The notes beneath the pieces were generated by a model, which ran no database searches, was not told the origin of the DNA, and saw only the letters and a list, made by a program, of their open reading frames with translations. The position numbers and the translations under genes were made by a program. From CAZOWM01 sp964583615 (GTDB taxonomy: Bacteria > Spirochaetota > B62-G9 > DRHN01): a stretch of 34,246 nucleotides of DNA. The stretch lies in contig CAZOWM010000040.1 of assembly GCA_964583615.1 (NCBI GenBank), positions 1 through 34,246 on the forward strand. Reading direction: 5' to 3'. Below are positions 23,517 to 33,012 of this stretch, in pieces. The stretch's first letter is position 1. Each line of letters begins with the position of its first letter.

Positions 23517-24845
23517 CTATTTTGCCCGGAAGATATCCCCGCTGTAGTGCGCGATGATATTGTCGTGCCTGTGCAAAACCACCGTGTCGAGCCGGGAAAA
23601 CACCTTTTTCACCGCAGCGGCGTATTTTTCCATGAGCCCGAGATCGTTCGGCGGGTGGATGCCCGCAATCACGGTGTACCGCCTGCAGAGGTCAACAGCG
23701 TTCGGGTAATCAGAATCCCTGTACACGATGTTTTTCCCCGCTTCCGTAAAATTCCACGGATACCCGCTTCCTGCATGCCCTTTTTTCGTCTGAAACAGGT
23801 CCTGGGCCGGCACCGGCATTGTCTGCCACTGCCCGACGGGCACTCCTTCCATGAACAGCGCCTTCTCCACTCCGATTCTGAACTCCTCAGGGGAAAGATC
23901 CAGACCGACCTCCTCGGGATACATCTCGACCACGTACATCCAGTACACGTGCGTGCTGGTTTCCGGCACAAAGGGCGGGTGTATTCCAGGAATGTCTGAA
24001 AGCCTTTCCGTGAGAAAGGTACAGTTTCTGATTCTCCACGCATTGTACTCATCGAGCCTCGAAAGCTGCGCCCGTGCAAACGCCGCAGGAAGCTCGAGGT
24101 TTCTGTACTGATACCCCAGAATCGAGGCGTTGTACTTTCGCAATTTCGTCTCATCGTCGATTTCATCACCGAACATCCTCAGCATCGAGGCACGCATGCT
24201 GTAGGTGTCGCTGTCGGTCACGAGAAGCCCGCCTTCGCCTCCGGCAAGGTTCTTCGAACTGTTCAGGCTGAATGCGGCGAGGTCCCCGAATGTCCCTACC
24301 TTTTTCCCCCTGTACTCGGCACCGTGCGCCTGGCATGCATCCTCGATGACATGAAGGCCGTGTTTTTCTGCGATGCGCATGACCCTCTGCATGTCTGCAG
24401 AAAGCCCGTGTAAATGAACCGGGATGATTGCTTTTGTTCTTTCAGTGATCTTCTCCTCGATTTTGTCGGGATCGATCGTGTACGTTTTTCTGTCCACATC
24501 GACGAAAACGGGAACCGCATTGGCGTGAAGCACACATGAAGCAGAGGCGAGAAAGGTATACGCAGGCACGATGACCTCATCGCCCGGGCCGATGTTCAGT
24601 GCAGCCAAAGCCATATGAAGCGCTGCAGTACCGCTGTTTGTGGTCAGACAGTGCTTTCTTCCGAGATAGGCGCCCCACTCCTTCTCGAGGGCGACCACTT
24701 CCGGCGCCCCGGGGCCGCAGAGATACCCGTTGTCGAAGACCCGAAGCACCGCCTCTTTATCCCTTTCATCGAGAATCGGCCACGGCCGGATCTCACCTGA
24801 ATCGACGCTTCTCTCTCCCCCGTCAATGGCGAGCCTGTCACTCAT
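23517..24845 (-). CDS. DegT/DnrJ/EryC1/StrS-family PLP aminotransferase
   Basis: 442 residues with fold-type I PLP features: TNSGTAALHMALAALNIGPGDEV, TFLASASCVLHANAVPVFVDVD, the Asp that holds the PLP ring nitrogen in VIEDACQAHGAEY, and the Schiff-base Lys in FSLNSSKNLAGGEGGL (about residue 200). Family members aminate keto-sugars or act as sensor-like enzymes. The C-terminal third is longer than usual for sugar aminotransferases, and no nucleotide-sugar genes are nearby, so the substrate is open. GGAG lies about eight bases before the ATG at 24845. Only two bases separate it from the stop of the amidohydrolase-like gene upstream, so they form an operon and probably act together. Confidence 0.9.
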   Translation of the reverse strand: MSDRLAIDGGERSVDSGEIRPWPILDERDKEAVLRVFDNGYLCGPGAPEVVALEKEWGAYLGRKHCLTTNSGTAALHMALAALNIGPGDEVIVPAYTFLASASCVLHANAVPVFVDVDRKTYTIDPDKIEEKITERTKAIIPVHLHGLSADMQRVMRIAEKHGLHVIEDACQAHGAEYRGKKVGTFGDLAAFSLNSSKNLAGGEGGLLVTDSDTYSMRASMLRMFGDEIDDETKLRKYNASILGYQYRNLELPAAFARAQLSRLDEYNAWRIRNCTFLTERLSDIPGIHPPFVPETSTHVYWMYVVEMYPEEVGLDLSPEEFRIGVEKALFMEGVPVGQWQTMPVPAQDLFQTKKGHAGSGYPWNFTEAGKNIVYRDSDYPNAVDLCRRYTVIAGIHPPNDLGLMEKYAAAVKKVFSRLDTVVLHRHDNIIAHYSGDIFRAK

Positions 24846-24847
24846 CG

Positions 24848-26440
24848 TTACTGCTCCTTCTCGTATTGATACACCGCTTCACCGCCGACAAATACATCAA
24901 GCACTTCCGTTTTCTGCAACTGTTCGGTGTCCGAGCGCATCGGATCGTGCGAGAGGTGCACGAAATCAGCGTACTTCCCCTGCTCTATGCTTCCCACTTC
25001 GGATTCCATGCCGCACGCAGCAGCGCTCCCCATTGTATACGCGTACACGGCGTCATCGATCGACACGCGTTCCCTCGGGTAAAACCGCAATTCAGGGCCG
25101 TCGTCAAATCCCTTTCTCTCGACCGCGCAGTACAGTCCGTAAAGCGGATTCACCGGCGCATACGGGGTGTTCGATGCAAAGGCAACGGTTGCGCCTGAAG
25201 AGAGTATGCTCCTGCATCTGTAGAGCCTTCCTGCATCAGGGCCCAGGTATTTTACCGCATTCACCCTGTCCGTGGGGATCTGTCCGGGAATCATGACCGC
25301 GATCACGTCCATCTCGGGGAACTGTCTGATATCCTCATCCTTCAGAGTCTGCGCGAAATCGATTCTCTTCAGCATCCGGGGGAGACCCCGCTCAGATGAA
25401 ATTCTGCTGAAAATCTTCAGCGCGATCTCATTCGCCTTGTCCCCGACACAGGACAGCGCAGCCCAGAAATAGTTTGAATAATGATTCCGAAGCAGGGTGT
25501 AAAGCTCTCCGTCGCTCATCAGCAGCAAACCGTTTCCGGACTTTCCCACATACGGTTTGCTCATATACCCGGTAAGCGAGGCGAGCGTTCCATCAACGAG
25601 CAACATGATTCCACCGATACGCAGTTTCTCGTTCCCGAACCCTGACGGAACACCGATTTCACCGAGCCTGACCGCCTCACCTTCGTCGACCATCGCCTCA
25701 ACGCGGATCTTGAGCTTATCATGCCGCTGCAGCTTCATTAAAGTCCTGAGAGTCCCTGTGTCGGGAGAAATCGAACAGTCGCAGATTGTAGTTATCCCGT
25801 AGGAAACCAGTTTCGCAAGACCTTTCTCTATTGCAGATTCCACTGATTTGGATTTCTCCTCAGGTATGTGCCTCTGGACGAGCTCGATTGCGCGTTCAAA
25901 AAGTACCCCGTTCAGCCTGTTTTCAGGCCCTCTTCCGATTTTTCCTCCGTAAGGGTCACTCCTCGTTTCATCGATTCCTGAAACCGCGAGGGCTTTCGAG
26001 TTGGCGACCGCAGCGCAGAGATCCTGGGAAAACAGTATGGTGGGATGCCCCTCAGTCACCGCGTCAAGATCCTCCTTCGTGAGCCCGGTGAGGAGCGCCT
26101 TTTTCAGACCGCCGGAAAACACCCATTCCCCTTCTCTCTTACCCGAGGCCGCTTTCCCGACCATTTCAATGACGTCACTCGTGTCCGCAGCTGAAAAGAG
26201 GTCTAAATCCTTGAAAAGAACCGAAAAACTTCTGAGGTTCACATGGGCGTCGATAAATCCCGGAATCACGCACCCCTCTGAAAATCGAATTACTTCCGCT
26301 TCCGGATAGAGGTTATGCGCTTCATTCGGATTCTCTGTGAGAAACTCGATGTTCCCGTCGACAGTGACCACAGCCCTTTTTGTGCTTCGCTCATCATCCA
26401 TTGTGTAAAACGGCACTCCGTAAAATATTTTCACATTCAT
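24848..26440 (-). CDS. YtcJ-like amidohydrolase homologue lacking metal ligands (probable pseudoenzyme)
   Basis: 530 residues with the full amidohydrolase_3 layout: a beta-sandwich N-terminus, VIPGFIDAH, then a TIM barrel, and GSAAACGMESEVGSIEQGKYADFV at the end. Key positions differ from the family pattern as I know it. The HxH becomes HVN (66-68), the Lys before DGS becomes Met279, HAIGD becomes SCVGD (330), RIEHAQ becomes RIDFAQ (362) and GSDxP becomes ASNTP (424). All metal ligands appear lost while the ORF is intact and full length. It likely has a binding, structural or regulatory role, or a metal-free reaction. It is the first gene of the operon with the aminotransferase. The start at 26440 has no strong Shine-Dalgarno. 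Confidence 0.85.
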   Translation of the reverse strand: MNVKIFYGVPFYTMDDERSTKRAVVTVDGNIEFLTENPNEAHNLYPEAEVIRFSEGCVIPGFIDAHVNLRSFSVLFKDLDLFSAADTSDVIEMVGKAASGKREGEWVFSGGLKKALLTGLTKEDLDAVTEGHPTILFSQDLCAAVANSKALAVSGIDETRSDPYGGKIGRGPENRLNGVLFERAIELVQRHIPEEKSKSVESAIEKGLAKLVSYGITTICDCSISPDTGTLRTLMKLQRHDKLKIRVEAMVDEGEAVRLGEIGVPSGFGNEKLRIGGIMLLVDGTLASLTGYMSKPYVGKSGNGLLLMSDGELYTLLRNHYSNYFWAALSCVGDKANEIALKIFSRISSERGLPRMLKRIDFAQTLKDEDIRQFPEMDVIAVMIPGQIPTDRVNAVKYLGPDAGRLYRCRSILSSGATVAFASNTPYAPVNPLYGLYCAVERKGFDDGPELRFYPRERVSIDDAVYAYTMGSAAACGMESEVGSIEQGKYADFVHLSHDPMRSDTEQLQKTEVLDVFVGGEAVYQYEKEQ

Positions 26441-26546
26441 CGACGTATCCGATTTCCCCTGATGAGACTTAAATTTTTAATCTCAAGTTACCTCTTTATA
26501 TATCGAAAATTATATATGATATTGCCTGAATTGTGGAGGAAAATTT

Positions 26547-27614
26547 GTGCAGAAAAAAAACCCCATGGCGTATCCCATCATCACACGCCTGAAGAACCTG
26601 GATTTCTGGTACTGGTGCCGTTACTACATCGACGTATACAGAGAATGCCCCTATGAGTGCGAATACTGCAACACGAGAAAAAAGGCTCATTTCAGCGGTC
26701 TCACCTATATCAGGGGCATACCGGAAGAAAAAGAAACCATAGGCCTTGGACTAATCAGCGATATCTACTCCTGGAGAGACCGTGAAAACGAGACGGTACA
26801 TGAGATCCTCGAGCTTCTCGACCGGGGAGGGTACGGGCTGAATATCGTGACGAAATCGGACCGCATCATCGATGACAGCGACCTTCTGGGAAGGTTCGCG
26901 CAGATGGACCGTGTGCGCGTAACCTTCACCATTCTTACACTCGACGACCAGCTCTCACGCGCACTGGAAGGCCGTTCTCCCGCTCCAGAGCAGAGGCTTG
27001 ATGCGCTGCGCCGCCTCAGGGGCAAAGGAATTCCGGCAGGAGTCGCAATCTCCCCGATCATTCCCTGCATCAACGACGATGAGCACACGCTTTGCAGTCT
27101 CGTCGAAGCGTGCAGAGACGCCGGAGCTCAGTGGGTATTATTTTCCGGATTCAGTGTCGTCCCGCGATTTTTTCAAAATCCTCTCTGGGAGGAAGCAGCA
27201 CAGATACACAGAGATGAGCTGCTGCTGCGAAAGCGATATGAAAAAACGAAAAAATTTCTCATTTCTCTCCTCCGAAAAGATGGTTTGCCGTTCCGCATAC
27301 CGCGGATTACCTTTACCCTGTACAATAAAAAACGTACTGCACAGAAAGTCAGTGAATTTCTCTTCAACATCTCATATCTCTACGAGTTGCTGGAAGACGA
27401 TGTCCGGATGATGAGATACCGGAGGGCGGCATACATGATAGAGAAAGTCAACGCTTCCCTCTCCACGATCGTATCGAACGGGGAACTTGGCTACATCAAA
27501 GGGGTGAATCCCGAGATAGAAGGGGTAATAGAGGAAGTCGTGCTCAGCGGGGATTCGAGCCTGTACAGAGATCTCTCCCGGAACATGTACTCCGAGGCCC
27601 ACACTCTCACCTGA
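26547..27614 (+). CDS. Radical SAM protein with C-terminal helix-hairpin-helix-like tail
   Basis: 356 residues. The 4Fe-4S/SAM motif CPYECEYC (Cys34, 38, 41; CxxxCxxC) is followed by a barrel (GLGLISDIYSW, IVTKSDRIIDD, VRVTFTILTLDDQLSRALEG, AGVAISPIIPCIND). This is similar to SplB-like radical SAM proteins. After about residue 275 a helical tail contains RAAYMIEKVNASLSTIVSNG and GYIKGVNPEIEGVIEEVVLS. It resembles the helix-hairpin-helix region at the N-terminus of family X DNA polymerases, suggesting nucleic-acid binding. The substrate is unknown. Start is GTG at 26547, seven bases after GGAGG. EF-G follows 13 bases later, likely in one transcript. Confidence 0.82.
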   Translation: MQKKNPMAYPIITRLKNLDFWYWCRYYIDVYRECPYECEYCNTRKKAHFSGLTYIRGIPEEKETIGLGLISDIYSWRDRENETVHEILELLDRGGYGLNIVTKSDRIIDDSDLLGRFAQMDRVRVTFTILTLDDQLSRALEGRSPAPEQRLDALRRLRGKGIPAGVAISPIIPCINDDEHTLCSLVEACRDAGAQWVLFSGFSVVPRFFQNPLWEEAAQIHRDELLLRKRYEKTKKFLISLLRKDGLPFRIPRITFTLYNKKRTAQKVSEFLFNISYLYELLEDDVRMMRYRRAAYMIEKVNASLSTIVSNGELGYIKGVNPEIEGVIEEVVLSGDSSLYRDLSRNMYSEAHTLT

Positions 27615-27627
27615 ACAGAGGAAACAG

Positions 27628-29670
27628 ATGGCGAAAAACGCATCAAAGGACATCATACGGAATATAGGAATCATCGCTCACATCGACGCGGGAAAGACGA
27701 CGACCACAGAACGGGTACTGTTCTACACCGGGCTCTCGCATAAAATCGGAGAGGTAGACGACGGCCAGGCAACGATGGACTGGATGGAACAGGAACAGGA
27801 GCGCGGGATCACCATTACCGCAGCCTCGATTACCTGCGCATGGAGGTCACATACCATTAACATCATCGACACTCCGGGCCACGTCGACTTTACCGCGGAG
27901 GTTGAACGCTCGCTCAGGGTGCTTGACGGGGCCATTGTCATATTCGACGCGGCAAATGGTGTCGAGCCACAGAGCGAAACCGTGTGGCACCAGGCAGACA
28001 AGTACCGTATTCCCCGGCTTGCATACATCAACAAGATGGACAGAATCGGCGCGGATTTTTTCGAGAGCGTTTCCATGATGGAAAAGAAACTGGGAACGAA
28101 TCCGCTCATTCTCCAGATCCCCTTTGGCGCGGATGAAACCTTTACCGGGGTCATCGATCTCGTACAGATGAAGCTCATTCAATGGAACCAGGAAGACTAC
28201 GGCCTCACGTATACGTATAAGGAAATTCCTGAAGAAAAAAAGGAAGAGGCGAGGCGCCGGAGGAGTGAACTCCTCGAGAAGATAGCGGAGGAGGACGATT
28301 CGCTTTTGGAGAAGTACCTCGAAGAAGGAGATCTCGACGAATCATCGATCCGCCATCTGATCAAGCTGATGACGATCCGTTACAAGGGAGTACCCGTATT
28401 CTGCGGTGCTTCGCTGAAAAATATGGGCGTTCAACCCCTCATCGACGGCATTGTCGATTATCTCCCCTCGCCTCTCGAAGTTCTTCCGGTCAAAGGAATA
28501 AATCCCAAAACCGAGAATGATGAAGTAAGACCGTGCGACGACGAAGGGCCCCTTGCCGCGCTCTCATTCAAACTGCAAAATGATATTCAGGCCGGTATTC
28601 TCACATACATCAGGGTGTACTCGGGCTTTATAAAAACCGGAATAACAGTGTACAACGTAAACAGAAAAAAGCGCGAGCGGGTGAACAGGCTCATCAAGAT
28701 GCATTCCCACAAAATGGAAAACGTGGATATCCTCTCTGCAGGTGACATCGGAGTTGCAGCCGGCTTCAAGGTAACGAATACAGGAGACACGCTCTGCAGC
28801 GAGGGGAAACAGATCGTCCTCGAAAACCTGGTATTTCCTGAGCCGGTCATCTCTGTCGCGATAGAACCGAAGAGCTCCGGCGGACAGGAAAGGCTCGAGA
28901 ATGCCTTGAACCGTCTGGCTCGTGAGGATCCCACGTTCAGGGTGATTGTTGACGAAGAGACGGGTCAGTTGATCATCTCGGGGATGGGCGAGCTCCATCT
29001 TGACGTGCTCACCACCCGTCTTCTGAAAGATTTCCGGGTCGAGGCGAATATCGGCAAACCACAGGTCGTGTACCGGGAGACAATCACCTCGGAGGCGCGC
29101 TCTGAAATGAAATTTCAGCGCCAGATTGCAGGAAAGGAACACACAGGACATGTCATCATCTCAGTTCAGCCGCTGGACCGGGGGAAGGGGAACCAGTTCG
29201 AAAACAGGGCACCGGATTCCGAGATACCTCCGGAGTTCGTGGAAAGCGTGAAAAGGGGAGTATTTTTCGCCATGGAGCGGGGTGTCACGGCAGGCTATCC
29301 TGTTACCGATGTTTTAGCCGTACTGGCGGGGGGGTCATACAGCCCCTCGTCTTCTTCTGAAATCGGATACACGTCCGCGGCATCTCACGCGTTCGACAAC
29401 GCCTGCTCCAAGGCGGGCAGCATTCTCCTCGAGCCCTTCATGTTTATAGAGGTCACCACACCCAAGGATTTCGTCGGTGACATCATCGGCGACCTCAACG
29501 CGCGCAGAGGGCACATCATCGGAATAGAGAGTAGGCAGACTGCGGAGAAGATCGACGCCACAATCCCCCTTTCGAAGATGTTCGGGTATACCACCGACCT
29601 TCGCTCAATGAGCCAGGGGAGAGCGTCTTATACGATGGAGTTCAGTCACTTTGCCCCCAAAACCGCCTAA
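27628..29670 (+). CDS. fusA: Translation elongation factor G (EF-G)
   Basis: 680 residues, all five EF-G domains. GTPase motifs: G1 AHIDAGKTTTTE, G2 RGITITAAS, G3 DTPGH, G4 NKMD, G5-like CGASLKN. Domain II follows, then GMGELHLDVL in domain III, and domains IV-V ending FGYTTDLRSMSQGRASYTME. It catalyses GTP-driven translocation on the ribosome or, for some paralogues, ribosome recycling. It is not in a str operon (no rpsL, rpsG or tuf beside it), so it may be a second EF-G of the kind many bacteria carry; the symbol is given by family. AGAGGAAA lies before the ATG. Its stop overlaps the feoB stop region on the other strand. Confidence 0.93.
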   Translation: MAKNASKDIIRNIGIIAHIDAGKTTTTERVLFYTGLSHKIGEVDDGQATMDWMEQEQERGITITAASITCAWRSHTINIIDTPGHVDFTAEVERSLRVLDGAIVIFDAANGVEPQSETVWHQADKYRIPRLAYINKMDRIGADFFESVSMMEKKLGTNPLILQIPFGADETFTGVIDLVQMKLIQWNQEDYGLTYTYKEIPEEKKEEARRRRSELLEKIAEEDDSLLEKYLEEGDLDESSIRHLIKLMTIRYKGVPVFCGASLKNMGVQPLIDGIVDYLPSPLEVLPVKGINPKTENDEVRPCDDEGPLAALSFKLQNDIQAGILTYIRVYSGFIKTGITVYNVNRKKRERVNRLIKMHSHKMENVDILSAGDIGVAAGFKVTNTGDTLCSEGKQIVLENLVFPEPVISVAIEPKSSGGQERLENALNRLAREDPTFRVIVDEETGQLIISGMGELHLDVLTTRLLKDFRVEANIGKPQVVYRETITSEARSEMKFQRQIAGKEHTGHVIISVQPLDRGKGNQFENRAPDSEIPPEFVESVKRGVFFAMERGVTAGYPVTDVLAVLAGGSYSPSSSSEIGYTSAASHAFDNACSKAGSILLEPFMFIEVTTPKDFVGDIIGDLNARRGHIIGIESRQTAEKIDATIPLSKMFGYTTDLRSMSQGRASYTMEFSHFAPKTA

Positions 29671-31886
29671 AAAAGCATCGCGAACAACCGGCCCGCACGC
29701 ACGACGACAAAGGCGAGAACCCAGGCCAGGGTAATCTCATAGAATACGCTGAACAGGGTCCACTTCATTGTGCCGGTCTCCTGCCGTATCGCCGCAAGAG
29801 TGGCAAGACAAGGTGTGTATATGAGAACAAAAACAAGAAATGCGTATGCCGTTATAGGGGTGAGGCCCGAGCGGTCGCGAAGAATCAGGCTGAGTTCCCC
29901 CTCCTGTTCACGCCCCGCGTTGTAAAGAACCCCGAGCGTGGAAACAACCACCTCTTTTGCCACAAAACCGGTAATGAGGGCCACTCCCTCTCTCCAGCTG
30001 AAGCCGAGGGGCTTGAAGAAAGGCTCTATGACGTGCCCGATAATCCCGATGAACGACTGGGAGACTTCCTCTCTGGATTTCTTTCTTTCGATCTCTCCTA
30101 AAGCCTCCAGTTTTTCCTCGCTGAGCCTTGCACGCTCATCGGCATAGTTCTCCGAGCTTCTTTCGAGTTTTCGAATTTCCCCATCGAAACGCTCTTCAAC
30201 CCTTTCGACCGCACGGCCATAGTCCACGCTGTATTCCTTCTTCAGGGGAAATGTGCTGAGGAACCAGATGATAATCGATCCCACGAGGATCACCGTACCC
30301 ATCTTCTTTAAAAAGATAAAAGCCCGCTCCCACATGTGTATGACCACTGACTTCAACGTCGGAATTCTGTATGGAGGCAGCTCCATCACAAAGGGTTCCG
30401 ACTCTCCCCGGAAGATCGTTTTCCTGAAGAGCCTGCCGATCAGTATGGCGAGCACGACGCCGAGCCCGTACAGGGAAAATATAACGTTTCCCGCGTTTGC
30501 ACCGAAGAATGCGCCCGCCACGAGCACGTAGACTGGAAGGCGGGCACTACAGCTCATAAGCGGGTTTATGAGAATCGTAAGAAGGCGGTCTTTTTTGTTC
30601 TCCAGGGTACGGGTTGCCATGATCGCCGGCACGTTGCATCCGAACCCCATAATCATCGAGATGAAGGACTTTCCATGCAGGCCGATCAGGTGCATAACCC
30701 TGTCCATGACGAATGCTGCCCGTGCCATGTATCCCGTGTCCTCGAAAATCGAAATCATAAAAAACAGAAGGAGAATGTTCGGAAGAAAGATAGCCACCCC
30801 TCCCACGCCGCCGATAATGCCGTCGATGAGAAGGCTTTTAAACAGACTGTTGGGAAGAACCTGTGAAACGCCCTGGCAGAAAAAGTTGATCGCTGATTCG
30901 ATCCAGCCCATCGGGTACGCGCCTACCTTGTAGGTCACCTGGAACATGAGCCAGATGAAGAACACAAGAATGGGAATCCCGATCAGGCGGTTTGTCAGCA
31001 CCTTGTCGATCCTCTGAGAAGTGTCGACCCGCTCCAGCCGTTTCATCAAAAGACACTCCTGGAGAAGACCGCTGATAAAACCGTATCTCTGATCCACAAT
31101 CAGGTTTTCGGGCTCATCCGAGTAAACCATCTTGAGGTGCTTTCTGGAAATATCCACCTGTTTGGAGACTGCGGTAAAGTGCTGCGACCTCTCCTTCAGC
31201 TTTTTCTTTACATCCTGATCGTCCTCGAGAAGCTTCACCGAAAGCCACCGCGTGGAAAAATGGGACGAGAGGTCTTTGTCCCGCCAGACTTTTTTCTGCA
31301 CTTTCTGTATTTCTTCCTCGAGCTCGTTTCCGTACGCAACGTGCAGGTGGCGGGTTTTTCGTTCAGTGCCTTCGTGCACCCGAATGACCTCGTCGAGCAG
31401 CTGCCTGATCCCTTTTCCCCTGTTCCCCACGGTGAACACGACCGGCCCTCCGAGCAGGGTTGCGAGTTTCTCGCTGTCAATAACGAGCCCCTGTTTTTCC
31501 GCCATATCCGCCATGTTCAGCACAAAGATAAATTTACCTCCCATCTCAATCAGCTGTACGGCAAGATAGAGGTTACGCTCGAGATTTCCCGCATCAATGA
31601 TATCGATCACGACATCTGGTTTATCGTCCATAATGAAGTTACGGGCGATGATCTCTTCCAGGGAGTATGCGGTCATGCTGTAGGTACCGGGAAGGTCCAC
31701 AAAAGTGATCGTGTATCCGCCGTATTCGACGATTCCCTCTTTTTTTTCGACCGTGACGCCCCCCCAGTTGCCGACCTTCTGACGCGAGCCCGTGAGCTCG
31801 TTGAAGACGGTCGTCTTTCCTGAATTGGGGTTCCCGCCGATTGCCGCCACGATCCTTTTTTTATCACTGCTGCCTCGCTTCGTCAT
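29667..31886 (-). CDS. feoB: Ferrous iron transporter FeoB
   Basis: 739 residues. The N-terminal G domain has GNPNSGKTTVFNELTG (G1), KVGNWGGVTVEKKEG (switch region), DLPGTYSM (G3) and LNMADMAE (G4). A helical GDI-like spacer follows. The membrane domain has many hydrophobic helices, with the Gate-like segments ILLLFFMISIFEDTGYMARA and FGCNVPAIMATRTLENKKDR and a second one beginning GVALITGFVAKEVVVSTLGV. It takes up Fe(II) across the inner membrane. AGGGAA lies before the ATG at 31886. It is downstream of two feoA genes, with a 136-base gap that holds a short CTCTCTCGAGAAAG inverted repeat. It ends convergently with EF-G, with a few bases of overlap. Confidence 0.95.
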   Translation of the reverse strand: MTKRGSSDKKRIVAAIGGNPNSGKTTVFNELTGSRQKVGNWGGVTVEKKEGIVEYGGYTITFVDLPGTYSMTAYSLEEIIARNFIMDDKPDVVIDIIDAGNLERNLYLAVQLIEMGGKFIFVLNMADMAEKQGLVIDSEKLATLLGGPVVFTVGNRGKGIRQLLDEVIRVHEGTERKTRHLHVAYGNELEEEIQKVQKKVWRDKDLSSHFSTRWLSVKLLEDDQDVKKKLKERSQHFTAVSKQVDISRKHLKMVYSDEPENLIVDQRYGFISGLLQECLLMKRLERVDTSQRIDKVLTNRLIGIPILVFFIWLMFQVTYKVGAYPMGWIESAINFFCQGVSQVLPNSLFKSLLIDGIIGGVGGVAIFLPNILLLFFMISIFEDTGYMARAAFVMDRVMHLIGLHGKSFISMIMGFGCNVPAIMATRTLENKKDRLLTILINPLMSCSARLPVYVLVAGAFFGANAGNVIFSLYGLGVVLAILIGRLFRKTIFRGESEPFVMELPPYRIPTLKSVVIHMWERAFIFLKKMGTVILVGSIIIWFLSTFPLKKEYSVDYGRAVERVEERFDGEIRKLERSSENYADERARLSEEKLEALGEIERKKSREEVSQSFIGIIGHVIEPFFKPLGFSWREGVALITGFVAKEVVVSTLGVLYNAGREQEGELSLILRDRSGLTPITAYAFLVFVLIYTPCLATLAAIRQETGTMKWTLFSVFYEITLAWVLAFVVVRAGRLFAMLF

Positions 31887-32022
31887 TCCCGGTTCCCTCG
31901 AAAAGGAGTTGTGTGAAATTTGTCAACTTTAATATAAGACGAATACGAATCTATTACTACAGGAAATGTGGTGCAGCGTGTGCGTTCGTTCGGTGTGCGG
32001 GTTCTCTCTCGAGAAAGCTCCC

Positions 32023-32286
32023 TTATTCAGGAGCGGACATGAGGATTTTTTCCGCCTCGTCCCTTCTCAGGCTCACGTGGTAACCTTTGATGATGAACTC
32101 AATGGGGTCTCTCAGGGGCGCGTACTTTTCGACATACACCTCCGCGCCCTTTATGAAACCCATTTCCACAATCCTCTTTTTGAATTTTCCCTCTCCGAGG
32201 ATCGCGAGTATCCTTCCTTTTTGTCCCTGCATGTAATCTTTCAGCGTGACCTGCTTCTCGGTGCCGCCGTTTTTTCCCCTGTCCAT
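32023..32286 (-). CDS. feoA: FeoA-domain protein (second copy)
   Basis: 87 residues with the SH3-like FeoA fold: GQKGRILAILGEGKFKKRIV, EMGFIKGAEVYVEKYAPLRD, PIEFIIKGYHVSLRRDEAEK (the FeoA signature ending in LRxxEA). Small cytoplasmic partner of FeoB thought to regulate or stabilise transport. It lies 22 bases downstream of the other feoA and 136 bases upstream of feoB, so the three form an operon. Confidence 0.9.
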   Translation of the reverse strand: MDRGKNGGTEKQVTLKDYMQGQKGRILAILGEGKFKKRIVEMGFIKGAEVYVEKYAPLRDPIEFIIKGYHVSLRRDEAEKILMSAPE

Positions 32287-32308
32287 GCCGATGAGATATG
32301 CCTTTCCT

Positions 32309-32578
32309 CTACGCGGGTTTTACAATAATACGAGCTGCCACACCCCTCCCCAGGGCAACCTGGCTCCCCTTTACTGAGAGAATCAGCGGTCCTTGGCCTT
32401 TCGCGGACTTGATGACTTCTATTCTCGAACCTGTGTAAATCCCGAGACCGGCAAGCTTTCGTAGAAATCCGGTTCCGCCGCCGAGGGTGACCACCACATA
32501 GGATCCCGCATCTACACTGTCCAGCCTGAACGCCGCGCTGCTTTTTTCCATTCCCCTGCGGTCCAGTACCCGCCCCAT
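32309..32578 (-). CDS. feoA: FeoA-domain protein (first copy)
   Basis: 89 residues. The FeoA pattern is AGSYVVVTLGGGTGFLRKLA, GLGIYTGSRIEVIKSAKGQG, PLILSVKGSQVALGRGVAAR. It is more divergent than its neighbour; the closing motif is LGRGVA rather than LRRDEA. The start could also be the ATG nine codons in (32551). Tandem feoA genes before feoB are known in several phyla. A good promoter lies just upstream. Confidence 0.85.
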   Translation of the reverse strand: MGRVLDRRGMEKSSAAFRLDSVDAGSYVVVTLGGGTGFLRKLAGLGIYTGSRIEVIKSAKGQGPLILSVKGSQVALGRGVAARIIVKPA

Positions 32579-32595
32579 TGATCGGATGTGCTGAT

Positions 32596-32624
32596 AATAT
32601 ACGAAAAAGTGAATGCTGGAGCAA
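32596..32624 (-). promoter_or_regulatory. Putative promoter of the feoA-feoA-feoB operon
   Basis: On the minus strand: TTGCTC (32619-32624), a 17-base spacer and TATATT (32596-32601). Transcription would start about 10-15 bases before the first feoA. I found no clear Fur or DtxR box by eye. The rest of 32625-33012 has no ORF I can support; it is AT-rich around 32820-32880. Confidence 0.55.
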
Positions 32625-33012
32625 CCTGGAATTTAGCAGATCTCCGTATTTTATTCCGCCTTTTCAGAAGGAGCTGCGGAAGACGAGTGAGGCAAAAAGG
32701 TGAAAAAACGTATACTTTTTCATAACGAAAGGAGAGCTCCTCCACTGCTTTGCATGCAAACTGATACATACAGAGGGAAAACCCAGAGCCTTCTGTGCGT
32801 ATGTCTTCAGGCCCTATTTTCAAATAACGAATTTAATTTATTGTTTAGTAATGAATTATATTTTTATGAAAGAAACTCTACAGTTCGTTGAGGCCGCACA
32901 CGGCAAAACAATGTATTCCCTGAGTGCGGGAAAAAACAAAGACATCGTCTGAAAATCTGGCATCGCGATTGCTATAAATATATGGAGTAATTGTGCTCCA
33001 CATGTGCTAAAT

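Noticed and set aside
26441..26546. Divergent promoters between the amidohydrolase and radical SAM genes
   Set aside because: The AT-rich stretch is suggestive (TATATG/TATGAT near 26513), but no -35/-10 pair with acceptable spacing was clear enough to annotate.
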